Shown here in pieces: positions 1 through 7,155 of a stretch of DNA of 15,324 nucleotides; the first letter of the stretch is position 1, and each line of letters starts with the position of its first letter. The DNA comes from Actinomycetota bacterium (GTDB lineage Bacteria > Actinomycetota > Geothermincolia > Geothermincolales > RBG-13-55-18). A program made the translations under genes and the position numbers. The stretch is taken from NCBI GenBank assembly GCA_028275245.1, contig JAPWVA010000008.1, positions 1 to 15,324 on the forward strand. The letters run 5' to 3'. The notes under the pieces are model-generated. The model did not search any database and had not been told where the DNA came from. It worked only from the letters and a program-made list of their open reading frames with translations.

Positions 1-2
1 TC

Positions 3-234
3 ACCGCCATTCCCACCTTCATGACCGACCAGGGCATAGCCGGGACCCAGAAGATGGAGTTTCCCCCACAGCCGCAAGTCCTGGAGGGTGAACGACTCCG
101 TCCGGGCCTGGGACGTCTCCACCATGGTGACCCCCATTGGCCCGGTCATCGCCGAGCGGGCGGTCTACGGCTGGAACGCGGAAAGGACCTTCTGGCTCTG
201 GGGTCATATGTCGGCGGGGGTGGCAAGCCCCTGA
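3..234 (+). pseudogene. C-terminal end of a DUF5719-like surface repeat protein, frameshifted
   Basis: The gene enters from the left edge. Frame 3 reads TAIPTFMTDQGIAGTQKMEF up to about position 62, and frame 1 then continues FPHSRKSWRVNDSVRAWDV, then STMVTPIGPVIAERAVYG, to TGA at 232-234. The joined reading matches the pattern (F/Y)MTDQG, then S-R-K, V-N-D, D-V-S-T-x-V, P-(V/I)-(I/V)-A-E-R-A-x-Y that I know from repeated beta-rich modules (DUF5719-like) in exported actinobacterial proteins. Neither frame is open across the whole stretch, so one extra base (or two missing) lies near the TTTCCCCC run at 60-67. This could be a true inactivating frameshift or a homopolymer sequencing error. A terminator follows 38 bp after the stop, which fits a genuine gene end. 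The family name comes from memory of the motif, not from a search. Confidence 0.55.
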
Positions 235-271
235 GGGGCATCGGCCATCCCGGGCCGGAAATCGGGTGAAG

Positions 272-297
272 AAAGGGGGGCCGCAAAGCCCCTTTTT
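272..297 (+). terminator. Rho-independent terminator after the left-edge gene
   Basis: AAAGGGG (272-278) pairs with CCCCTTT (289-295) around a 10-nt loop, and the 3' arm runs into TTTTT (293-297). An alternative register pairs GGGGC 277-281 with GCCCC 288-292. It begins 38 bp after the TGA at 234, so it most likely ends transcription of the truncated left-edge gene. Confidence 0.7.
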
Positions 298-860
298 CCC
301 TTGCCGAATTCCCGCTGTTTCCCCTGCCCCGGAGCAAGGTCCCTCCTCCTGCCTCGGCCGGAAACCCTTCATCTTTCCTCCGACATTAACCGGTGCTCTT
401 GGGGAATGCCCCGCAAGCCCGCCGCTAAGGGCCGCAAGTGGGCCGGGACTGAGGGAAGATGGCCCGGTGAGACCTCACTTTCCTCACTGTAGAAATCCGC
501 GCGGCCACGCTTTTGAGGTCGGCCCCGGGAAAGGAGATTCTCCTTTCCCCGTACGTGCACCTCAACACCTACGATGTCCTCACCCTGGTGGCCCACGAGA
601 ACGGGGTCCCGATGGTGTCGGAGCGGACCGCAAATGAGAAGGAAAGGGCTACGGCCCTTTGCCCGGAGGTTTATGTTCTTAAGGCCTGGGAATGAAGCGG
701 ATGGGAAGAAAAGAGCTTACCTATCAATCCTTTCTCCATTGCCCGGAGAAGACATCAATTTTCATAGCCACTGGGCCCCGTAGGCGCAAAAGCTCTTTCA
801 TCTTCGGTTGCCCCGGTGCCATCCTATCTCATACTACTATCATGATGGAAAAGGAAGGAT
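298..860. other. Gene-poor interval before the first transporter
   Basis: No reading frame here looks like an intact gene. The overlapping open frames are short, lack convincing ribosome sites and have Pro/Gly/Arg-rich compositions typical of GC-rich noise. One exception, at 513-695, may be a decayed module and is listed separately. Close to the next gene, TTGCCC (809-814) is followed 18 bp later by TACTAC; this is too weak to call a promoter but is the only candidate seen. Confidence 0.5.
513..695 (+). pseudogene. Possible remnant of a second DUF5719-like module
   Basis: The open frame from TTG at 513 to the stop at 693-695 (60 codons) contains PGKEILLSPYVHLNTYDVLT followed by LVAHENGVPMVSERT. 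The order P-G, hydrophobic-x-x-Y-V, D-V-x-T-L-V, G-V-P-x-V-x-E-R resembles the second half of the module seen at positions 61-190. It has no clear Shine-Dalgarno sequence, no start of the module, and ends in unrelated sequence. I read it as a degenerate fragment. Chance resemblance cannot be excluded. Confidence 0.25.
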
Positions 861-2318
861 ATGGCATGGAGGCGGTTGGTGAAAGGTAAGGATTTTCCTG
901 GAAAGTCGAAGGAGGCCATGGGAGGGGAGATAAACGTACCCAACCGGAGAAAGGATCGGGAGTCGGGAGGAAAAGGTGTTGAATCGGAGGAGAGGTCCCG
1001 CTACCGCTGGGTCGTCCTGGCCACCTTCGGCTTGGCGCTCTTCACCCAATCCCTTCTCTGGCTCACCTTCGCCCCTATAGAGACCGAGGCTGAGGTTGCC
1101 CTGGACGTGGGCCGCCTCGCGGTGCGCCTGCTCGCTCTGGTGGACCCGCTCATCTTCATCCTGGGAGCAGCGGGCCTGGGAATCCTCGCTGACAGGCGCG
1201 GCTTTCGTTTCACGGTGGGGCTCGGCCTCTGCCTCATGGCGCCCGCCGCCTTGACGCGGGCCATCGCCCTCCGCACGGGGTTGGAGGGTCAAGCCCTCTA
1301 TCGGGTGTTGCTAGCCATGCAAGTCATAATATCCGTCGGTGCCTGTTGTTGCGTCGTTTGCCTCTTCCAGATGCCGGTGAAGTGGTTTCCCGAGAGGCAG
1401 AGGGGCACGGCGGCCGGGCTGACCAGCATGAGTCTCCTGCTCGGTAACGCCGCCGTCTTCCCCCTGGTGAACCGAGTGGCCGCCCTTCCGGCATCGCCTG
1501 ACCGCGCCCAGGCCCTGCGGGGGATGGGAAGGGCGCTGGACGTCCTCGCCCTGATGGCGGTGGGGGTGGCGATCCTCTTCTTCGCCCTGGTGAGGGAGGA
1601 GCCCCGGGCCCCCTGCGAGGGGATGACCATCGAGCCAGGCATAGTGGGACGTTTGCTGCGTCTCCCGGGTTTTCGCGCCCTTACCCTGCTCTTCTTCTTC
1701 GGCATGGGGATCTACATAACCATGATGGTGGCTATGGAGAAGATCATGGCTTTCCACGGCCTCAGCTCCTCCTTCGCCGCCGTGGCCGCTGGGTCGATGA
1801 CCTTAGGGGGTATACTGGGTACCGTGACCGTCCCAACCCTCTCCGAGCGGCTGGGTCGCAGGCGCCCCTTCGTGTTGCTGCCGGCGCTCACGGTCATGCC
1901 TCTCGCCATCACCATCGCCTTCGTCCCGGTGGCCACTGTGGCCCTGGTAGGGGCGGTGATGCTGGGGTTCTTCCTGCTTTCTGCGCAACCCGTGATCTTC
2001 ACCATGCTAGGGGAGATGGAAGGTGTAGGTCCCGGGCTGGCGGGAACCGCGGTGGGCATCCTATTCGGTATAGGCAGTATCGGGCAGATCGTCGTGCCCC
2101 TGCTACTCGAGATCTTCTCCAGGACCACCGGGAGCGGGCTGCCTGACTATCGCTGGTCGATGGTCGTTCTCGGGTTGGTCGGGTTGTCCGGTTTTCTCAC
2201 GGTGATGGGGGACGTGCCGGAAACGGGGACCAGGGCGCCGGAAGGGATTCCGTGTCCCACTCCCCGTCCCCGCGGGCGCGGGCCGGGAAGGGAAGGGAGA
2301 GAGGTGGCCGGTGAGTGA
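861..2318 (+). CDS. Major facilitator superfamily transporter
   Basis: A 485-residue integral membrane protein predicted to move a small solute across the cytoplasmic membrane by secondary transport. About 48 hydrophilic residues precede TM1 (roughly 49-72, starting YRWVVLATFGLALF). The MFS loop 2-3 signature GILADRRGFRFTVG lies at 107-120, and KWFPERQRGTAAG after the fourth helix is also typical of the fold. The second half repeats the six-helix pattern and has a loop GTVTVPTLSERLGRRRPF equivalent to the first signature. The substrate cannot be told from sequence. The ATG at 861 has AAGGA (851-855) 5 nt upstream. An in-frame ATG at 918 would shorten the unusually long tail, but its GGAGG is only 2 nt away, so I keep 861. 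The C-terminus is a Pro/Arg/Gly-rich cytoplasmic tail. The gene converges on the kinase-like gene downstream. Confidence 0.85.
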   Translation: MAWRRLVKGKDFPGKSKEAMGGEINVPNRRKDRESGGKGVESEERSRYRWVVLATFGLALFTQSLLWLTFAPIETEAEVALDVGRLAVRLLALVDPLIFILGAAGLGILADRRGFRFTVGLGLCLMAPAALTRAIALRTGLEGQALYRVLLAMQVIISVGACCCVVCLFQMPVKWFPERQRGTAAGLTSMSLLLGNAAVFPLVNRVAALPASPDRAQALRGMGRALDVLALMAVGVAILFFALVREEPRAPCEGMTIEPGIVGRLLRLPGFRALTLLFFFGMGIYITMMVAMEKIMAFHGLSSSFAAVAAGSMTLGGILGTVTVPTLSERLGRRRPFVLLPALTVMPLAITIAFVPVATVALVGAVMLGFFLLSAQPVIFTMLGEMEGVGPGLAGTAVGILFGIGSIGQIVVPLLLEIFSRTTGSGLPDYRWSMVVLGLVGLSGFLTVMGDVPETGTRAPEGIPCPTPRPRGRGPGREGREVAGE

Positions 2319-2384
2319 TTCCCCACTGCCCGCCCATCACCGATTCGCGCTCCTCTCACCGGAATAGGTGGCCGGGACCAAGAA

Positions 2385-2408
2385 ATCCCCACTTTCAAAG
2401 TCGGGGAT
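2385..2408. terminator. Hairpin between convergent genes, possible bidirectional terminator
   Basis: ATCCCCACTTT (2385-2395) and AAAGTCGGGGAT (2397-2408) form a near-perfect inverted repeat with one bulged C. On the minus strand the stem is followed by TTTCTT, so it could end the kinase-like transcript 58 bp after its stop. On the plus strand it lies 67 bp after the transporter stop but has no T-run there. Confidence 0.45.
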
Positions 2409-2465
2409 CGGGTATAAGGAACTTTGCCCGAGGGAGTGGGCATCCCCCGGGGGAGAACAGCGCCC

Positions 2466-4193
2466 TCACCGTAGGCCTTCCGGGAGGTCCGCTCCGGGGA
2501 GCGGGCTTCTGGCCGCGGGGCCTTCCTTTCCGGCCCCACCCGGGACCCCATCTTCCCGGAGGGCGGCGGAGGCGAAGCCGTCTGCCAGGGCTTGCACTTG
2601 CTGAGCCTCCCGCCGGATGGCCTCCAGGTCGGGGCCGGGCGGACCCAACATCCAAGGGAGGGAGGAGATGCCGTAGATGACGGTGAGGGGGGTCTTGAGC
2701 TCGTGAGAGGTCACCAGGATGATGTCCCTGCCCAGACGGTCGGACTGGGTCAGTGCTTCCCGAGCCCTTTCCAGCCTTTCCAGCTGTGCCAGGAGCAGGA
2801 GATGCTGATGCTGGTTTTCCACCGCGGGTCCCAATTCCCTAGAGAAGGCGTCCAGAAAGTCCAGGTCCAGGGGTTCCATGCCACCTCGCTTCTCCGCCGA
2901 TAGCTCGCCGCAGGCGCCCTTCAAGCCCAGCAGGGGCAGGTTGACGGAAATCCCACCTCCTTCCGCCGGCATCGCCCCGCCCGCGCGCTGACCTTCCTCT
3001 GGAGCCGCGTCCACCGTCTCCTTGCCGGCCTTCCCGGAGACTTCACGGAAGCGGCCCACCCGCCTCGTCCACCTGTCCGCCCTTTCCCATCGGTTGCCCC
3101 GCCTTTCCCATCCCATCTCCAGCACGGTCCCCTCGTCGAGGTAAAGGCGTATGGCCAGCAGGTCCAGGCGGAGCGCCCTAGCGGAGATGAGCAGCGCTCT
3201 TTCCAATCCCTGGCGGGGATCCTCTTCCTCGGCCACGGCTCGGGTTGCGCGGAAAGCCAGCTCCTCCGGGTCGAAGAGTCCGGGGAAGAGGCTCCGGGAG
3301 ATGGCCTTATCCAAGAGGCGGTGGACTGGCGGCGCCATTGGGACGGAGAGACTAAGATAGCCAATGAATATGCCCGCCGCCGCATTGGGCCTTTCCGCCA
3401 GCCAATGGCCCAGGGTGGCGAAGGCGAGGAAAGGCGGTAACGAGAAAAGGGCCGCCGCCAGCAGCCGGGAGACCACCCTCCGGGCAGCCAACCTCACGTC
3501 CAGCAACCGGTAGCGGATGAGGGAATAGGTAGTCATCCCATAGGGGATGACCGAGAGGGCGAAGAGGTAATCTGAGGCCACGTCGGTACCGGTTATGGCT
3601 GGCAGGATGCCCGAAAGGGTTATCAGGAGGGGGATGAAGGTACCGTATCCCCAGAGCATATAGGCCAGCCGGTGCCTTTCCAGGCCCCTGGACCTCCTCC
3701 ATTTCGCAAACAGGAGGCCCACGAACAGGATCGCTCCCCCTCCCATGAGGGTCACGGATACGGGGTAAAGGGGTCCCTCCTCCTGGGCGAACTTGGAGCC
3801 GAGCACGGTCCAGCCCACCACGTAGCCTCTCCTGATCACCAGGCCGGTGGCGTTTAGGGCGACCAGGGCCAGGGCCGTGGTGAGCACGCCGAAGACGATC
3901 TTTGCGGGGAGCCGTTCCCCCCTTTGGAGGGATAGGCCAAAGAGCAGCAGGAAGCCCACGGCCAAGCCCTCCAGGGAGAATATGGCCCGGTATTGGAAGG
4001 TGGTGAGTCCCACCGAGGGGGAGGGGGAGAAGTTGTGGAGGAAGTTGATGATAAGCCAAAATCCCAATACCAACATGGACAGGGCGAAGAAGAAGCGGTC
4101 CTGTCGAGGAGGGCGCTGCCTTACCAGGACGAAGAAGAGGAAAAAGCACGTGAGGGCGGAGATGATCCCGAGGAGCATGTTGAACTGGTACAT
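2466..4193 (-). CDS. Membrane histidine-kinase-like protein lacking the ATPase domain
   Basis: A 575-residue protein. Residues 1-290 contain about eight to nine hydrophobic segments, resembling the 7TM-type sensor module of histidine kinases. Residues 305-460 look like a GAF-type cytoplasmic domain (EELAFRATRAVAEEEDPRQG, then LLAIRLYLDEGTVLEMGW). A short coiled coil leads into a DHp helix with the H-box SHELKTPLTVIYG, putative phosphoacceptor His497. The second DHp helix follows (EAIRREAQQVQALADGFAS), and the protein ends about 35 residues later. The roughly 110-residue HATPase_c domain with its N and G boxes is absent, and no other minus-strand frame downstream supplies it. An ATG at 4193 is chosen over an in-frame TTG at 4199 because AAGGGG (4200-4205) sits 6 nt before the ATG. 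No response regulator gene is adjacent. It may be a truncated kinase, or a sensor phosphorylated in trans. Confidence 0.8.
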   Translation of the reverse strand: MYQFNMLLGIISALTCFFLFFVLVRQRPPRQDRFFFALSMLVLGFWLIINFLHNFSPSPSVGLTTFQYRAIFSLEGLAVGFLLLFGLSLQRGERLPAKIVFGVLTTALALVALNATGLVIRRGYVVGWTVLGSKFAQEEGPLYPVSVTLMGGGAILFVGLLFAKWRRSRGLERHRLAYMLWGYGTFIPLLITLSGILPAITGTDVASDYLFALSVIPYGMTTYSLIRYRLLDVRLAARRVVSRLLAAALFSLPPFLAFATLGHWLAERPNAAAGIFIGYLSLSVPMAPPVHRLLDKAISRSLFPGLFDPEELAFRATRAVAEEEDPRQGLERALLISARALRLDLLAIRLYLDEGTVLEMGWERRGNRWERADRWTRRVGRFREVSGKAGKETVDAAPEEGQRAGGAMPAEGGGISVNLPLLGLKGACGELSAEKRGGMEPLDLDFLDAFSRELGPAVENQHQHLLLLAQLERLERAREALTQSDRLGRDIILVTSHELKTPLTVIYGISSLPWMLGPPGPDLEAIRREAQQVQALADGFASAALREDGVPGGAGKEGPAARSPLPGADLPEGLR

Positions 4194-4235
4194 CCGCAAC
4201 CCCTTGGTTACCGCGCGTCCCCTGACTTCGGCAAC

Positions 4236-4264
4236 ATTTTAACCCCCGTGGGGAAAAATCGGAA
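4236..4264 (-). promoter_or_regulatory. Possible promoter of the kinase-like gene
   Basis: On the minus strand TAAAAT (4241-4236) matches the -10 consensus at five of six positions. A poor -35 (TTCCGA, 4264-4259) lies 17 bp upstream. It would start transcription about 35 nt before the ATG at 4193. The -35 is weak, so this is tentative. Confidence 0.3.
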
Positions 4265-4506
4265 AAGCACGGTCGGTGAGTTGCCCGCCTCCGGACGATT
4301 CGCCCTTATCCGGCGGGGTGGCAAGGTCCTCCCCCCGGTCCCCGCCGAAGATCGGTGATCGGGAGATGGCGGTAATCGGTGGATGGCGGAATGGGTCTGC
4401 CCAGGGCGCAGGGAAGGGTTGCCGGGGAACCCGGACCCGGCCCCGGGGCTCCAACGGATTTTGATTCTGGGTGCGGGATGTCGGTGGAAAACAGGAGGGT
4501 ATCTTG
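4265..4506. other. Divergent intergenic region
   Basis: This is the rest of the divergent spacer (4194-4506, 313 bp) between the kinase-like gene and the membrane-protein gene. It is GC-rich with short near-repeats (GATGGCGGTAAT at 4363 and GATGGCGGAATG at 4382). No credible reading frame is seen, and no clear promoter for the rightward gene. Confidence 0.4.
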
Positions 4507-5454
4507 ATGGAGAAGACGCGGGAAAATAGGGTGCGGGAAACCCTCCGGGTGGCGCTTGGGGGATGGGTCGGGCAGACCCTCATCCTCTCGCTGAGGGAGA
4601 GGTCGCTCTGGCCGGCGGCGCTCCTCGTTTCGCTGGGGCTCTCGGAGTCCTGGAGGACCCTTTACGGTTGGGATCCCCTGTGGCTGGGGGAGAGGGTGGC
4701 CGGGAAGGTGGACGGCGCGGCTGGGTTTCTCCTGGGGGCGTTGGCTTTCCTCCTCTCCCTACTGTTCCTGCGGGCGCTGGGCATTTGGGGTGAGATGCTC
4801 CTGGTGGGCCAGGCATCCAGCCTACCGGTGATCACCGGTCCCCGGGAGGGGTTCCGGCTCACTTCCCGGCGCTTCTTCCCCCTAATTCTCGCCTACCTCC
4901 CCTATGAGCTGCTCCGGGCCGGGGTGGTCTATTTCCCCTCCTGGTTCATCTACTCTTGGGGACAGTGGGATCCCCGGCTGAGGCTTTGGCCCCTGTACCT
5001 CCTCTTCGTGGGGGGATGGGGATCACTGCTCCTGCTGGTGTACGGCCCAGCTGCGGCCCTGGCCCGCCTGGCCGCCCGGGAGGCGGTGCTGAAGAAAGCG
5101 GAGCCGGTTTCCGCATGGAGGGAAGGCTGGGGGAAGGCCCGCCGCTCCCCCGGGAGATGTGCCGCGGCCTGGCTCTGGTCCCTTCTCGCAGACGCTTTCT
5201 TCCTCATTCCCGCCTGGTTGCTGGCGGCGGTCATCCCTTGGCTGGGAAGGATCCTGGGGGACGCAGTGCCGGTCATCCGGTGGCTCCCTTTTCTGGTGTT
5301 CCACTTGGCGCTGGCGGCGGCGTTGATTTACGGCCAGGTGGTGGTCCAGGCCTACAAGTCCGTCCTCTGGACCCGGACCTGGTGGGAGCTGGAGGGGAGG
5401 GAGGTCACCGGTCCCCCGCTGATCTCAGTCCGGAAAGGAAAGACGGCGGGGTGA
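4507..5454 (+). CDS. Multi-pass membrane protein of unknown function
   Basis: A 315-residue protein I do not recognise. It has about six hydrophobic segments: near residues 33-45, a long pair around 75-105, one near 125-145, one near 165-190, a long pair near 225-260 and one near 270-290. Loops between them are short and rich in Arg, consistent with a cytoplasmic-membrane protein. The arrangement of paired helices around a central charged loop resembles generic membrane proteins of the DUF4013 or glycerophosphoryl-diester-permease type, but no diagnostic motif was found. The ATG at 4507 is used because AGGAGGG (4493-4499) stands 7 nt upstream; an upstream in-frame GTG at 4471 has no such site. 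It ends 84 bp before gltX on the same strand, so the two could share a transcript. Confidence 0.7.
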   Translation: MEKTRENRVRETLRVALGGWVGQTLILSLRERSLWPAALLVSLGLSESWRTLYGWDPLWLGERVAGKVDGAAGFLLGALAFLLSLLFLRALGIWGEMLLVGQASSLPVITGPREGFRLTSRRFFPLILAYLPYELLRAGVVYFPSWFIYSWGQWDPRLRLWPLYLLFVGGWGSLLLLVYGPAAALARLAAREAVLKKAEPVSAWREGWGKARRSPGRCAAAWLWSLLADAFFLIPAWLLAAVIPWLGRILGDAVPVIRWLPFLVFHLALAAALIYGQVVVQAYKSVLWTRTWWELEGREVTGPPLISVRKGKTAG

Positions 5455-5489
5455 TGGTTACCCATCCCGCCTAGGTGTTAAAGTCCCCC

Positions 5490-5505
5490 ATATGTGTTAG
5501 CATAT
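5490..5505 (+). promoter_or_regulatory. Small inverted repeat in the gltX leader
   Basis: ATATG (5490-5494) and CATAT (5501-5505) form a 5-bp inverted repeat around TGTTAG, 34 bp upstream of the gltX start. It is the only AT-rich patch in this spacer. TAGCAT (5498-5503) could serve as a -10 box, but no matching -35 is seen. Its role is unknown. Confidence 0.25.
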
Positions 5506-5538
5506 CTCCCGTTTCCAACCAGATAGGATGGAGGAGGG

Positions 5539-6981
5539 ATGGAAGTGCGCGTGAGGTTCGCTCCCAGCCCCACCGGTTACCTGCACGTGGGGGGTGCCAG
5601 GACCGCGCTCTACAACTGGCTACTGGCCAGGAGGCATGGCGGGAGCTTCATCCTGCGCATCGAGGACACCGATATCTCCCGTTCCACGGAAGAAGCCATT
5701 CAGGCCATCATGGAGGACCTCCGCTGGCTGGGCCTGGACTGGGATGAGGGACCCGAGGTGGGCGGGAAACACTTCCCCTACCGGCAGACGGGACGATACG
5801 CCCTCTACCGCGATGCCGCCATGCGTCTCCTTCGGGAGGGGAAGGCTTATCCGTGCTTCTGCGAGCCCGAGGAGCTGGCGGAGAGGCGGCGGGAGGCCTT
5901 GCGCCAGGGCAGGAGCCCCATGTACGACCGGCGCTGCCTGGCCCTGCCAGAGAGGGAGAAGGAGGCCCGCATGCGACAGGGCATCCCTTACGCCCTTCGC
6001 TTCCTGGTTCCCGAGGGCGAGGTCACCTTCACCGACCTGGTGCGGGGGGAGATATCATTCCGCAACCGAGATATAGAGGACTTCGTGCTCCTGCGCAGCG
6101 ACGGGAGCGCCACCTACAACCTGGCGGTGGTGGTGGACGACCTGGAGATGGAGATAACCCATGTGGTGAGGGGTGACGACCACCTTTCCAACACGCCCAA
6201 GCAGATACTCCTTTACCGCGCCCTGGGGGCGGAACCCCCCGCCTTCGCCCACCTTCCCATGATAGTGGCCCGGGACGGGAGGCCCCTTTCCAAGCGGCAC
6301 GGTGACGTATCGGTGGGGAGTTTCCGGGAAAAGGGTTACCTGCCGGAGGCCATGGTGAACTTCCTGGCCCTCTTGGGCTGGAGCCTTGACGATTCCACCA
6401 CCATCATGGACCGGACGACCCTGGTCGAGAACTTCAGCCTGGAGAGGGTGAGCAGCAAGCCGGCGGTATGGGACGAGGACAAGCTGCTCTGGATGAACTC
6501 CCAGTACATCATGGCCCTGGATGACCGGGAGCTGGCGGGGAGGATATTCCCCTTCCTGGTCAGAGAGGGCCTGGTGGAGGAGTCTGACGCTGCGGCCCGG
6601 GAATTGCTGGTGAAGGCGGCACCTCTAATACGGGAGCGGATAAAGCTGCTGGCCGACGCGGTGCACCTGGTCCGCTTCCTCTTCCAGGAGGTGGAGATCG
6701 AGGAGGACGCCAGGCAGGTGCTGGAGGAAGAGGCCGCCGAGCCGGTGCTCCGAGAAGCGGGCAAGGCCCTGCTGGAGCTGAAGGAGTTCAAGGCGCCCCA
6801 GATCGAGGGGACCCTGCGGGCCATGGCAGACCGGCTGGGCTTAAAACCCCGCCAGGCCTTCCAACCTCTGCGCGTCGCCATCACCGGCAGGAAGGTGAGC
6901 CCGCCCCTGTTCGAGTCCATGGAGCTGGTGGGAAGGGAGAGGTGCCTGCAGCGTATCGCCCGGGCGTTGGAGGCCCTGTGA
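5539..6981 (+). CDS. gltX: Glutamyl-tRNA synthetase
   Basis: A 480-residue class I aminoacyl-tRNA synthetase that activates glutamate with ATP and loads it onto tRNA-Glu in the cytoplasm. The N-terminus RFAPSPTGYLHVGGARTAL carries the HIGH-type motif (H16-V-G-G19). IEDTD at 41-45 is the glutamate-binding neighbourhood, and PLSKRHG near 249-255 is the KMSKS-type loop. C106-x-C108 with Y129 and C133 could be the zinc site of the acceptor-binding domain. The rest is the all-helical anticodon-binding region, ending VAITGRKVSPPLFESMELVG and normal in length. The ATG at 5539 follows GGAGG (5530-5534) by 4 nt; a GTG at 5545 is also well spaced from GGAGGAGGG and is an alternative start. Many bacteria without GlnRS use a non-discriminating GluRS that also charges tRNA-Gln; sequence alone does not settle that here. 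Confidence 0.97.
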   Translation: MEVRVRFAPSPTGYLHVGGARTALYNWLLARRHGGSFILRIEDTDISRSTEEAIQAIMEDLRWLGLDWDEGPEVGGKHFPYRQTGRYALYRDAAMRLLREGKAYPCFCEPEELAERRREALRQGRSPMYDRRCLALPEREKEARMRQGIPYALRFLVPEGEVTFTDLVRGEISFRNRDIEDFVLLRSDGSATYNLAVVVDDLEMEITHVVRGDDHLSNTPKQILLYRALGAEPPAFAHLPMIVARDGRPLSKRHGDVSVGSFREKGYLPEAMVNFLALLGWSLDDSTTIMDRTTLVENFSLERVSSKPAVWDEDKLLWMNSQYIMALDDRELAGRIFPFLVREGLVEESDAAARELLVKAAPLIRERIKLLADAVHLVRFLFQEVEIEEDARQVLEEEAAEPVLREAGKALLELKEFKAPQIEGTLRAMADRLGLKPRQAFQPLRVAITGRKVSPPLFESMELVGRERCLQRIARALEAL

Positions 6982-7155
6982 GCCCTCCCCACGCCTCAGC
7001 TTCCGTGCCTATTTGTCCCAGTTCCCGGGCGAGGCTGGGCCGTGCCCTGAAAGAAAGAGAACCCAGTCCCCAGATGATCCCGAGACAACCCGCCCTCTGC
7101 CGAGGCCGGGGAAAGGTTTTCCCGCCTTCAGTCCCCCGCATGATGCCGCAGCCCT

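Noticed and set aside
137..637. 166-codon plus-strand open frame spanning the left intergenic region
   Set aside because: It runs through the left-edge gene in another frame and through its terminator. The composition is Pro/Arg/Gly-rich with no motif.
3352..4149. 265-codon minus-strand frame overlapping the kinase-like gene
   Set aside because: It is out of frame with the membrane-segment and GAF-coding frame, Pro/Gly/Arg/His-rich, and shows no domain; a shadow frame.
4207..4506. Possible riboswitch or T-box in long leaders (also upstream of gltX)
   Set aside because: I looked for a T-box TGGNACC element, conserved riboswitch cores and terminator/antiterminator pairs. None was recognisable here or in 5455-5538.
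7104..7126. GGGAAA/TTTCCC hairpin between gltX and the phosphatase-family gene
   Set aside because: The position suits a terminator, but the loop is only 3 nt, outer pairing needs two bulges, and there is no T-run on either strand.
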